From Siphlonurus alternatus (taxonomy: Eukaryota > Arthropoda > Insecta > Ephemeroptera > Siphlonuridae): a stretch of DNA of 64,000 bases. This document shows positions 10,479-22,300 of this stretch, one piece after another. Positions within the stretch are counted from its first letter, which is position 1, and every line of letters starts with the position of its first letter. A program made the translations under genes and the position numbers. A model generated the notes under the pieces. The model was not told the DNA's origin. It did not search any database and was given only the letters and a program-made list of their open reading frames with translations. Location: positions 53,880,364-53,944,363 of the forward strand of contig OX463778.1 of assembly GCA_949825025.1 (NCBI GenBank), given 5' to 3'.

Positions 10479-12304
10479 CGCGAGGACCTGCAAATTGAAA
10501 TCCTGCTATTTGACTGTGTATTGTAAAGAGAACGAGTACTGTTATGTATTTATAAATCGGTCTCATTTTTTCACAAACCACATTAGAAATGAATATAGTT
10601 TAAATCATATCAAATAAATGAGGTCAAGTATGCCACTCGGTAAATTTGGAGGTGGATCGTGCTCCCCCCCACAGCTAAGATGACATTTTATATCTTTCTA
10701 GCTTCTCCACCCCAGCACAAACACAAGTTCCCTCCGAGTCAAAGGTGGAATCAATCTTGTTGATTTTCACCCGATACAAAAATAATTTAACTAATTATCA
10801 TAATCTTATAATAAAAGGAACTCCTACTTTAAGAATAATAAGATTGAGTGATAAAAAAGAAGAGTTATAGTTCTAAGTTTGGGAACCATTTAAATTAAAA
10901 TTAGGGGCGATTCCCGACCAAGTTAATTAGGAAGTTCTCCACGGTTAGAACCATCCTAATACAATGACGCTATACAAACGTGATCAGAAAACTCCATGCG
11001 TGAATCGAGACAGCATTATTTTAACCCATTCTTAAAACAAAAATCAATTAATGCAATCTGATCCAGCGTTGAAGTTAATTTCTAATTATGTGGAGCTTAA
11101 TTCTGTCTGTATGTAATATAACGGACTTATGTTTATTAAGTTAACAAGGGAAGACAGTGAGATCATGATTTTCAATAACTTTAATTCCCAATGTAACAAT
11201 GTGAATGAAGTAAAAATGCTTTCAATATGGTTCCAGGTTTTTTTAGATTAAAAAAAACTGCATGCACTTCATTAATTAGACTACTCCCGTTACAAAATTG
11301 AATAAATTTGCCCTCTAATTTTTTATAACTTGAATCACGTATTTTATAAAATGTTAAGAAGTTTATTACAAACATACATGACTGATATTATAATAATTAT
11401 ATACTGTACTGTCTGATTATTCATTATTTTAAATTACTTGCAAGTAATGATAATCTGTAATGAATTCTCGCTTAAAAAAATGGAACTTACTTGTACGGAT
11501 GGTTGTAAGGAACTCGACAAAATCTTTTAACTGAGTTAATGCTCCGTACAAAAAGTCAATTCGCTGTTACATAATTCACGAGCAAGACGCCGGAATTTTC
11601 TGTGTTTTATTTATTTATTATATTTCCCACATAACAGTTGGCAAGTGGCACTATAACAGTCCACTAAAGAACAAAACACAACTAGGTTATTATAATAATA
11701 TAATTATCTATTATTAAATAAAGTACACGTTTCTTATATATGATGATACTTAAGTTCCTTCGCCAACGACATATAATTGAGATAAATTCTTTATTTATAA
11801 AAAAAAAAAATATTTGTTTATTACATTCAAATTGTGGCTGCAAAAAAAGTAATAAATAAATACAATCCAATAAAACACTATCATTCCAAAGCATATTCGC
11901 TTAGTTTTCTTATAACGCAATAAAATATAGTACATTGTAAAATATTACTTTATTTATTAATACAACGTAAATAATTATAATGCAATAAATATAAATGAAA
12001 GTAATTGTATAAAACATGAATTTAATTATAATTCAATATAATTTTATTAATATAAGCTGATGATAAATAAATTATAATAATGATTTTACTGTACAACATG
12101 GCTATTATTAAAAGCAAATAAACAAAAATCGTTGACAAAATTTATTCAGTTGAGAGAGAATTTTTTTAACATGAAGATGACATCATTATGATGAATATGG
12201 ACGGGAAGATAGCTGTAATTAGTTTTACACTTTTTAAAATTTGAAAAATTGTCGAGAAACAAAATTTTATCGTGAAAACTCAAGAAATGAAATGCATCAT
12301 TTTA
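10479..12304. other. Upstream region of the odorant receptor, no further gene seen
   Basis: This 1.8 kb holds no open exon-like stretch. On the minus strand a strong donor (caa/gtaagttc, exon side ending at 11,491) lies downstream of GC-richer sequence (11,492-11,600), so it could be the receptor 5' UTR exon. The reading frame that would join to the first coding exon carries a stop and no ATG, in line with an untranslated leader. From 11,640 to 12,240 the DNA is extremely AT-rich. Confidence 0.4.
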
Positions 12305-12756
12305 AATTATTTTACCAGCAATTTTACTGTATCAGAAACATTACACACGTGTCATCATGTTCAATTATTTTACCAGCAATTTTACTGTATCAGAAACATT
12401 ACACACGTGTCATCATGTTAAATTATTTTACCAGCAATTTTACTGTATCAGAAACATTACACACGTGTCATCATGTTAAATTATTTTACCAGCAATTTTA
12501 CTGTATCAGAAACATTACACACGTGTCATCATGTTAAATTATTTTACCAGCAATTTTACTGTATTAGAAACATTACACACGTTTCATCATGTTAAAATAT
12601 TTTACCAGCAATTTTACTGTATCAGAAACATTACACACGTGTCATCATGTTAAAATATTTTACCATTTTACTGTATTAGAAACATTACACACGTGTCATC
12701 ATGTTAAAATATTTTACCAGCAATTTTACTGTATCGGAAACATTACACACGTGTCT
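12305..12756 (+). repeat. 58-bp tandem array carrying E-boxes
   Basis: Eight head-to-tail units start near 12,305, 12,363, 12,421, 12,479, 12,537, 12,595, 12,653 and 12,705 (the seventh lacks about six bases). Each has the core CAGAAACATTACACACGTGT or a close variant followed by CATCATG. Seven of eight keep the CACGTG palindrome; unit 5 reads CACGTTTC. The array lies about 1 kb upstream of the first tetraspanin start codon. It can be read through as protein in some frames only because the units are nearly identical. Confidence 0.92.
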
Positions 12757-13737
12757 TTTACAAGGTTATATGAAATATTTAAATTCTTTTGAAATAACAA
12801 ATAATTTAGATATTGTTTTTATTTATTTATAATCTAGACTGCTAGTATATTGAAGAGCGTGCATTTTATAGCCATAAAACTGTTTGAACAAAATGTGATG
12901 TTTATATAGCAAGTGGTGTCGCATGTTGTAAAAAAATATATTAAATATCTTCGAATAATACATCAATATTTTATCTTCTAATATTATTTTGTGTATATAT
13001 ATTCTCTTAATGGGGAATTCTCTTACAACTTAAATTTTAATTTAACTACTATATTATTATGGGTGACATATTAACAATAATTTTGACTTCAGTCAAGTTT
13101 TTTAACCCAAATTTGGGGACTCTAAAGGGATTATTAGAATAAGGGGCAAAGTATGCAACCCTTGAGCAAACCTGAAAACTGTGACGTAGAAACTCCCTAG
13201 TTAACACACAACAACTGTCTGATATCATAGTTTGAGAGTCAAGGAGTGATTGGTTATAAGTTTTAGTAACACGATCAAAATCAGCGGGTTTTTCTTATAC
13301 CTTTATAGTATCATAATTCATAATTTTTATGTTTATCAATAGTTTTATCCCTAATATCAGTTTACTTTAAGAGTGATAATCGAAAATATAAATTTATTGC
13401 AGGAAAAATTCACTTGCTAGGCAGTTTCTACATCAGAAATGGTGCTAAATTGAAATGAAGGAAGATTTTTAAAAAATTCCCTTGTCTTTATTTTTAAAAA
13501 TTTAAACTGTTTTGTTTTGAGACATTTAATTTCAAGGCATAGAGCGTCTGTAAAAAAAAAAATTAAAAAAAGTAGGAGAAATTGATTCAACGTTTACGCT
13601 AGAACGTACTGACGACAATCAATCAGTTTGTTTTCATTAACATGCGCAGGTGGTACATTTGCTCCGATAAGGCTTCATTAGGCTTAGATAACTCCTCTCA
13701 GTGAATTAACATGTGTTCATTGTTATCTGGGACCACC
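12757..13737. other. Upstream region of tetraspanin 1, promoter not located
   Basis: AT-rich, with no coding exon seen. The last 100 bases before the start (from about 13,640) are less AT-rich and include GCGCAGGTGG and CTCAGTGAATT. The second could hold an initiator (CTCAGTG at 13,699), but this is weak. Confidence 0.35.
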
Positions 13738-16700
13738 ATGAACTGCCTGGAGAACACGGTCAAGTACGCGCTCCTGGTGTTCAACTTCGGCTTCGCGGTG
13801 AGCTCAAACTCAATGTATTTATACTTGTGAATTTATAAATTTGTTTATTATTGTGTGTGATGTTATGAAAGAACACAATTCTAAGTATTATAATAATTTT
13901 ATAGAAAATAGCTTTAAAGATTATTTGGGTATGTGTGTTTAAAATTAATTAGTTTTAGGAAAGCTATATTATTATGTTATATTATAATTAGAATTAAATA
14001 CATTATGTATTTTATATGTATTAACAATTGTTGTATTCCATGCTGTACAGTCTATATGCTCGAAATAGATATTTGACTTTGAATTTACTTTATTCTTAAT
14101 TGCGTACAGTGCTGTAAGTTTGAAAAAAAAAATAATAAAATGCCTTTAAGGTACAGAAAAAAAATCAGATTGTTTTGAAGGCTCTAACATCCTTAAAATC
14201 AAGGTGAATGAAGCTCTGATGTCACAGTCGTGCAACGATTTTCATTAGATTTGAGTATTAAATTTTGAAATGACTATGACGTCACAGTGTTTTGTAGCAC
14301 GATTTCTAAGAGTGAAATAAAGTGTAAGAATTTTAGAGAAAATTTGACATAAAAATCAGAGTCACATAACTCTCCATTTCTGTAGTAAAAATACTTGAGG
14401 TCGATACTCTAATATACATGTATTATATAATTAAAATGTTCCACAGCTGGGCGCTTTGAGCATGCTGATTGCTGGAGCGATGGTCCAGGGCTACGTGGGC
14501 TTCTACAACGCGTTCTTTATAAGACACGTAAGGAGCCCCTCACACTTAACTTGATTTTCGTCGTGTTGGTAACGTCTTCAGTAACGAAGTGAAATTCTCG
14601 AGAATCATACACGACGATCACCGAATTACGGCATACAATCAAATTTATTTTATATATCCCACCGAAAGAAGTCGGAAGTGAGAGTTTTCTAACTTTGCTA
14701 TTTATGCCCATGTTTTTTTAAATAATAATAATATAGTTTTTATTGAGCAGAACAGACAAGATATATACATTGTCACAGTCAGGTATAATAGGAAATACTG
14801 CCCAAGAGGGTGCAAAAAAAGGCAATGCCCAAACAAGATTTGCATCCTGAAAAAAGATAGAAACAACTACATAAAAGTTGATATAAAGAAGATAATACAT
14901 AATATATACAAATAACAGGAAAAAAAAAGAAGACAAAAAGCAACACTAAAATTTACTATACAACTCGCTTCTCTCTGCATTTTTGACTCAAATACGAATT
15001 GCAAGGACATAAACCTCACACTTGTGGCTAGAATGTGAAGTTAATTGGACTGTAATCACCGAACTAACAGAGGCAAGGTTTCAGCTCTCCGGCCCCTCGG
15101 TGCTGCTCATTTTGGTGGGGGTGTCGCTCTTCGCAGTCGCCTTCTACGGCTGCTGCGCGATCGTCCGTGAGTCGCACAACATGATCAACAAGGTAGGTCA
15201 ACCAGCTGTCAACAACATGATCAACAAGGTCAACCAGCTGTCAACAACATGATCAACAAGGTCAACCGGCTGTCAACAACATGATCAACAAGGTAGGTCA
15301 ACCAGCTGTCAACAACATGATCAACAAGGTCAACCAGCTGTCAATAACATGATCAACAAAGTCAACCAGCCGTAAAATTGAGTAGGTTGTCACGCCAAAT
15401 TTTATATTCAAAAATTGTTGTCATGTACGCGTAACTTATAATATTTTAATATTTGTTACAATTAATTTGCACTAGTTAAAAGATTTAATATATATACACA
15501 AATCATTTTCTAAAATATGTTTATAATAATTAAATAATTTTGAGTAAATAATATTGTATTTTGACAATAGATTAATGTGAACTTAATGTATAATGTGGCT
15601 TAGCCTTTTCTGGACACTAATGTACAACTTAATGTCAAATAATATTAAAAAATCAATCACGTGACTAACTTGCAGCTGGCCGGAGCCCTCCTGATGGTGT
15701 CTGTGGTGCAGCTGGCCGGCGCGGCGCTGCTGTGCGTGCCTGAGCACCGCGTAGACGTGGGGCCTCGTCTGCAGGCCTCCATGCGCGAGGAACAACGGCT
15801 ATACGTGATGCACGGAGGGGACCAGAAGAGGACCTGGGACTCCCTGCAGAGGGCGGTATGTACCTCGTTGGGCAGTTATAGAGGCGGGACACAACAATGG
15901 CCGCGTTCATTTCAAACAAGTGCCCACCTTGCACTTGTTTGAAACTGTGCTATGTTTAAAAAGAAATACCCTGACCTGTATATACATAATAGTGAATTAC
16001 ATTCTTATAATACCAGAAATAAAAATAAAATTGTTTCTGAAGCTCACGCTTCAAGTTTATTAGAAAAAGGTTCTGCTTATCAGACAGCCAAAATCTATGA
16101 CTTTTTACCATTAAGTTTGAGAGAAATTGATAGTGAAAAACTATTTAAAAACAAATTGAAAAACATTCTTATTCATAGTGAAATTTATTCTGTGAAGTTG
16201 TATTTTAGTAATAAGATGCCTGAAAATATTTTATCCAGTGTTATTTTGTAGATTTAATTTATTAGGAAGTGCTATTGTTGGTTACTTGTGTTTATGTATT
16301 ATTGTCTTGTTGTAACTTTTTTTTTTTTTTTTTTTTGTTAAAATGACGTAACCCATGTTGTACTTGTATAACCAGTGGTTAAATAAAAGAATTGAATTGA
16401 ATTGCTGTGCAAAAGTTATCGTCTTTAGTCAATTTATAATATGAATGTAAACTATAAAATAATATATTTTCCTTGTTCATTACACAAGTAAAAATACGAA
16501 GTAATGTGATTACAGCATCACAATTTCCTCAAAAATGTTGCTCCATCTTATTATTTTTTATGCGGCATTTTCTCCCATATCATTAAGGTAGAGATAACAC
16601 GGATCAGCTGGCTCAATGCTAAAAAAATCCCATTCATAAAAATTATGAAAAAAATTTAAAGTGTTCTCCTCTACATCCCCTATCAGTAGGTAAAATATCA

Positions 16701-18084
16701 GGTATACAAAAACGAGCTAGTTTTCGAGTTATTAATTTTTAAAGTTGACCAATTTAACATGTAAGTTCTATTTCTCCATGTTAAATTAGTCAACTTTAAA
16801 AATTAATAACTCGAAAACTAGCTCGTTTTTGTATACCTGATATTTTACCCACTGATAGGGGATGTAGAGGAGAACATTTTAATTTTTTTTCATAATTTTT
16901 ATGAATGGGATTTTTTTTAGCATTGGACCAGCTGATCCGTATTATCTCTACCTTAAGCAATCGACTCATAGCTGAATTTCTTTCTCGGTGAAAGTGGATT
17001 CATATCCAGAGCGCAATGCTTGTGGTACTAAAAGGATTTAACAGGTGAGTAGGTGTAACAACATGCAACGTATTTTTCAAGGAATAGAGGCTTTAAGTCA
17101 GCTGATTTTGCGGTGTTTCCAACGTCTTATATACCCAAATCTATGTAAAAAAAAAAATAGAAATTATTGCTTTTTTGGTATTAAAGAAATTTTTTAGAGG
17201 AATGTAAATTCTTGATTCATTAACAAAAGATCCCTAAATGGGGGGTAGGATATGTTTTCAATGTTTAATTTTCTAACGTGGTGGCTTATGGAGAAATTCT
17301 TGAAGTACGTTAAATTTCAGTTCGAGTGCTGCGGCACGGAGGACTACTCGGAGTGGCTGGACCTGGGCGCGATGCTCCCCAACTCTTGCTTCTGTAACGA
17401 TCTCTCGAGCTCCGAGTGCGACCCCATCCACCGCGTCTACCGACACGGCTGCTACGACAAACTGGCACAGGCCGTCAGTGGCACGCAAAGCACGCTTGCC
17501 ATCATCGCGTTCACAGTCGCTGCGACGGAGGTACGACATTCATTGAGCGGGGCGAGAAAGACGTACTTCAATATATTGTACCTTGGCGAGAGAAAAGCGC
17601 TTCGCGACGTATGATTTTGAAGCAAGTGCGCTTTTCTCCCCCCGCCAAGCCCCGTTCGAGATCGTCCATGCATGGAAAAGCACCTTTAGTTATAGAGGCA
17701 AAAAATATGTGGAAATTTGTAGTCAGGGAATTTTAGCACGGTTTTCGAACATAAACTATAGTACGAAATATCAGAAAGCTGAAAGAAGATTGAGAAAAGA
17801 TTTGCTTCCTGCTTTAATTATATGAACTAAAAAATGCAGTATTAATTTCTAAATTACCTACATTAATTTTCCATACACAAAGTTAATAAAAATAAATAAT
17901 TTATCGTCACCAACTCCTTAAATAAATTCATCGCCAAATTTTAAATTGAACTATCCTGTAATTTTCTGAATACAGAAATCAATCGATTCCTACTTGACAA
18001 TCAAACCATTGCTTGTTTCAGCTGGTTGGGGTGATATTGGCGCTCCTGCTCGCGCGGACTGCCAAACACCAGAAGCTGTGGTAG
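13738..18084 (+). CDS. Tetraspanin 1, six exons, 233 aa
   Basis: Four-helix membrane scaffold protein that organises receptor and adhesion complexes in the plasma membrane. Exons, all phase 0: 13,738-13,797; 14,447-14,527; 15,085-15,192; 15,676-15,855; 17,321-17,530; 18,022-18,084. TM1 spans exons 1-2 (KYALLVFNFGFA/LGALSMLIAGA), TM2 with the FYGCCAIVRES loop is in exon 3, and TM3 is in exon 4 (ALLMVSVVQLAGAALLCV). The large extracellular loop in exons 4-5 has the signature FECCG at residues 144-148 plus further cysteines (SCFC, SECD, HGCYD). TM4 spans exons 5-6, ending TAKHQKLW. I chose the ATG at 13,738 for its strong context (ACCACCATG); an in-frame ATG at 13,711 would add nine residues. 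Introns hold a donor-copying repeat, a LINE fragment and a TTAA fold-back. A poly(A) signal follows at 18,092. Sister of the next gene. Confidence 0.92.
15177..15376 (+). repeat. Tandem copies of the exon 3 donor border, tetraspanin 1
   Basis: Six head-to-tail units of 32-36 bp, each with AACATGATCAACAAG followed by GTAGGTCAACC or GTCAACC. The first unit contains the real exon 3 end and donor at 15,192/15,193. Unit 4 repeats an intact AAG/GTAGGT donor at 15,292/15,293. Units 2, 3 and 5 read AAGGTCAACC and unit 6 AAAGTCAACC, so they lost the donor consensus. Confidence 0.9.
15951..16403 (+). mobile_element. 5'-truncated LINE copy in tetraspanin 1 intron 4
   Basis: An open frame of 99 codons (15,952-16,251) matches the last part of the full LINE ORF2 at 3,296: LHSYNTRNKNK versus IHSYNTRNKDK, SLLEKGSAYQTAKIYDFLP versus SLLEKSSFYQTAKLYDFLP, and SNKMPENIL versus SNKMSENVL. 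It is followed by a 3' UTR with a T-run (16,318-16,336), TATAACCAGTGGTTAAATAA and a GAATT repeat tail (16,389-16,403). It belongs to the same or a sister LINE family, with 5' truncation as usual for target-primed insertion. It is not part of the tetraspanin. Confidence 0.88.
16583..16956. mobile_element. TTAA-flanked fold-back MITE, copy 1
   Basis: Near-perfect inverted repeat with arms of about 185 bp, bounded by TTAAGGTAGAGATAACACGG and its complement ending CTACCTTAA. A second copy sits at 34,662-35,049. The TTAA at each end is compatible with a piggyBac-type target duplication, though the palindromic ends make the exact boundary ambiguous. No ORF. Confidence 0.85.
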
Positions 18085-18091
18085 CAGGAGA

Positions 18092-18097
18092 AATAAA
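18092..18097 (+). terminator. Poly(A) signal, tetraspanin 1
   Basis: AATAAA eight bases after the TAG stop at 18,082-18,084. Further AATAAA-like hexamers occur downstream, so this need not be the main site. Confidence 0.5.
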
Positions 18098-19310
18098 CAT
18101 TTTTTAAATAACAATCTTATTATTAAGCACTGTTATATACTTAGACACGATTTTTGTATTGTATAGTTTAACTTACAACTTATTTTTGGAGAGTCACTTA
18201 ATTTCAAGCTTATAATATTGGAATTGTATTATAAATTTAAGTCGATTATAATTACTAAAATTATAAATTAAATTGTTTAAAGAAATCTCATATATCCCTG
18301 TTTATGTAATGATTTATGTAAGACAAAAAATTAAGATTTTTTTTTTATTTACAGTAATAAAATGCAATTTTCTTATGTTTTTTCAACATGTAAAAATAGT
18401 TATTTGTTTCTTGAAAAATTTATTCAATTTAATTGAACATTGATGAAACCAATGTAAAACCAAACAACTCCCTATATATTATACAATCTGTAGTAATTAT
18501 TATTTATTTTTATATCATATATTATCATATATAATTATATCCTTAAAAACAGCAGTTTGCAATATAGGGGGAAGATGAATAAGTTTGGCACTTGTATATG
18601 AATTGTTAAAATTAATTATTCATTAAACCCAGCATACATTTCATTAAAATTATATTTCAATTTAATATGGAATTACAATCAGGGAAAATCGTTTTTAAGC
18701 TCACTCTTGTTTGATTAAACTAAAATACAATTGATAATAAAATGTATAATAAAATAAGAAACACTAAAATTTATCTCATATTATTAGCATGTACATTTTG
18801 GCACCTCATATCATGTACGTGTCGAGGTAAAGATGCAAACATAGACCTAATGTACATTCTGGACTTCACGAACTTCACTCCTGTTTTCTTTTGTAAACGA
18901 TACTACGCCGTCAATATGGAGGCGTGGTGAACCAATTTTTTGATATTAATAAACTGAATGCTCTTCTTACATCTTTAAAAAATTCAAATCTGCATCTCTC
19001 TCTCTCTATTGGACCTCCAGCTTTAGCAAGTGAGGCAGGAGGAAAGTTCGTGATGTCCAGAGGTGCATAAGGTTTATGCAGCAAAATTGTGTGACGCTTG
19101 CAATCTGAGGTGATTATAATTACTCCATTATTATGAGTAATTTACCCGTGACGAAAATTCCAATCTTTATCAATTTGAAAGGCGATCCACGAGTTATTGA
19201 TTCAGAGTATCTTATCGTTATGGTAACTGACTGTGAGTGATAAGAGCGCCGTGATTAATCCGCGGCCGTGACAGTCTTTGTCTGAATATTGAGAGCACCA
19301 GTACGAAATT
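18098..19310. other. Intergenic spacer between the two tetraspanins
   Basis: AT-rich to about 18,990, then more mixed. I see no exon. The tetraspanin 2 promoter should lie in the last few hundred bases; the sequence before its start includes CGCGGCCGTGACAG (19,260-19,273), but I cannot define a core promoter. Confidence 0.35.
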
Positions 19311-22300
19311 ATGGACGTGGAAGTGAACATTCCGCTAACCAGGTACTTCCTGTTCGCGTTCAACATTTGCTATGCGGTGAGTGACTTATTTATCATGTTA
19401 TTGATGTTATAATTTTTAAAAAAATAAAATGAATGCAAGGATTATTGTATTGATAATAAATTACAAAGTTGAAGTTAAAAAAAAAAATACCTTTACGAAT
19501 CATTCAACTAATGTAAAATGTATACGAGAACATATACTTTATATCTGCTCTGATTGTCACAATTACCCTCCTTGAAATTGCAAATCTTTAAATATTTCTT
19601 TCAGAATTGAAAGTACAAGCAAATCAGGGCTGTCATTTGTGTTATTTTGTTCCCAAGAGCCCACAATTATCAGGCATATTTTTGTTACATTTCAGACGTC
19701 TATCGCAGTGTTTAAATTTCAATTTATCTTCTTTTTTGATGAATAAAAAGCAGCGTTTGACAGATTTCGTGTTTCATGATTGATGTACTGTACGTGTAAG
19801 AAAATATTTAAGCTGAGAGAAAAAAAGCGCACATTCAGTATTCATCGATAACGATTAATCTCTGCTGAATTTTTGAGTGATAACAATACACAACAGGTGC
19901 TGACTCATGCTAAATGCAGGGTTGCATGTACTTTTTGTTGTTGCAGGCCGGGTGTATCGCCATTCTAGTGATCGCAGGGACGATACATTGGAACATATTC
20001 TTCTACAACTTCTTCCCTGACTCGGTAAGCGAAGATAAACATGCAATGTTTTAATTGATGAACAATTTAATCATTTAAATGTAATTTAACTTAATTTTAA
20101 TTAACGTAATTTTTATTATAGTGCTCAATGTTTTTTAATTACACGTTAACTCGTAAAAAATCAGTCAATTGAAAAACAAACTACATGAAAACTATATGTT
20201 ATAATATACAATACAGCTAATATTTTAATTGTAAGACTCATGACTAGCAATTATTATGGTTGAAAATCATCCTCAAAATATTGAAAAAATAATAAAGGAA
20301 ATAAAATCAATAAAGTTTTAACTAGTTTTTAATATTTGATTAATGCCTCTTCATGCAAAGAGAGAATATATTATTTCAACTCTTTTAGAGTCAATTTCTT
20401 AAGGGCCCATTAACTTGATCGCCATATAATTTGATATAAAACCTTAATTAGCATTGGTAAAAATAATATGCCAGATCAATGGATCTTGTAATCTTAGACT
20501 CGATGTAATCGTGACGTATTGGTGGTAGGTTGCCAACCCCTCAGTGACCCTGCTCGCCTCCTCGTGTCTGCTCCTAAAAAAATATGCCAGATCAATAGAT
20601 CTTGTAATCTTAGACTCGATGTAATCGTGACGTATTGGTGGTAGGTTGCCAACCCCTCGGTGACCCTGCTCGCCTCCTCGTGTCTGCTCCTAAAAAAATA
20701 TGCCAGATCAATAGATCTTGTAATCTTAGACTCGATGTAATCGTGACGTATTGGTGGTAGGTTGCCAACCCCTCAGTGACCCTGCTCGCCTCCTCGTGTC
20801 TGCTCCTAAAAAAATATGCCAGATCAATAGATCTTGTAATCTTAGACTCGATGTAATCGTGACGTGTTGGTGGTAGGTTGCCAACCCCTCGGTGACCCTG
20901 CTCGCCTCCTCGTGTCTACTCCTCGTCATCTCCGCCCTCGGCTACTTCGGAGCCATCAAGGAGACGCCGTGGATGCTGAAAACCGTGAGTCACCATTGTT
21001 TATTATAACTCAAGTTGCGAACATTTGCATTTTTCACTTATTGGATTTGCTTAGAGACCTCAAAGTCTTGCAGCCAGAAATTTAATATAATATTAAGTAA
21101 AATTATAGGTCTGGGGACGTAACGCTGTCACGAAATCACCGATTGGTTAACTCTGATGACGTCATCGAAGATGACCAATCACAGGATTCGTCATCAATGA
21201 CGTCATCCGCAGTTCGCGACAGCAGCGCCAACGTCCGCAGACCTCGTGAACAACTGAAATGTTGGTCAAATTTCTGGCAATAGACTCGGAGGTATTAACT
21301 GAAGAAACGAGCATTAACTTTGCATTGTTTATTGGCTGAAGAGACGACGAGCACTAACTTTGCACTGAATTCTGCTCCATTCAAGAGTACATAACACCTT
21401 GCCATTAGTTGCGCAAACACATTAACGTGACACTCCTACCACCATTGCTGCATCAATATATATGTTTTGTTTAATTTCAATATTAAATATATTATATGCG
21501 ACGCAGTACAACACTTGTGTTGTCTTTTACAATATTGTTATATTCATGAACAATGATTTTTCATCCCATAAATAGGAACAAACACATTCATAAAGAGAGA
21601 TCTTCATGTTATTTGAAAAACCCACAAGTAATACGCGTACTCTGAAATAACATATTAAGTCCATGTGTGTAAAAGTGCTCATTTTTATTAAGCAATATTA
21701 AAATTTTGCAACTGGTAAATTTAAAATTAATACAATCTATAGTATTTTTTCATGCACAGGTTTATAAGCATGGCATAATTGATTAATTATAACGCAGCTA
21801 GAGTAAATAGGCTTAAATACTCCTTAATGAGGTTTTCACAGATGACGACCGTGTATTCTTGATTCTGGTCTCAATCCAGGTTCTCAATTATATGAAGTTA
21901 AAAATTCAGATGAAGTTTACAGAGTCAGTATGTCCACAGTTCGCGGCCACGGTGGGCGTGTTGCTCGTGGTGCAGCTAGTAGGGGGCGTGCTGGCGCTGT
22001 CCCAGACCCCGGCCCTGGAGGAGGGACTGCGCGGCAACATGGAGGACATGCAGCTCAGGTACCCGGAGAACGGCACGGACAAGGCCTTCTGGGACGACCT
22101 GCAGCGGGAGGTAAGCAGTGTTCGGCTTGGTCCTCAACAGTGGAGATAGTTCGGTTGTTAAAAACTGTCTGATGACTGAAAGATTATTTTAACAGTATGA
22201 AAATTCTTGTGTTGGGTAGTACACCTTACTTCCAGGGTGGCAAGATAATTCAGACCCCCCTGACTCCCGGAAAGTGCGGGACACCTACCTTTGGGCCAAG

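Noticed and set aside
12241..12792. Open frames across the 58-bp repeats
   Set aside because: Produced by tandem repetition; composition and lack of start or splice context do not support protein coding.
13711..13737. Upstream in-frame ATG of tetraspanin 1
   Set aside because: Weaker context than the ACCACCATG at 13,738, and tetraspanins typically start a few residues before TM1.
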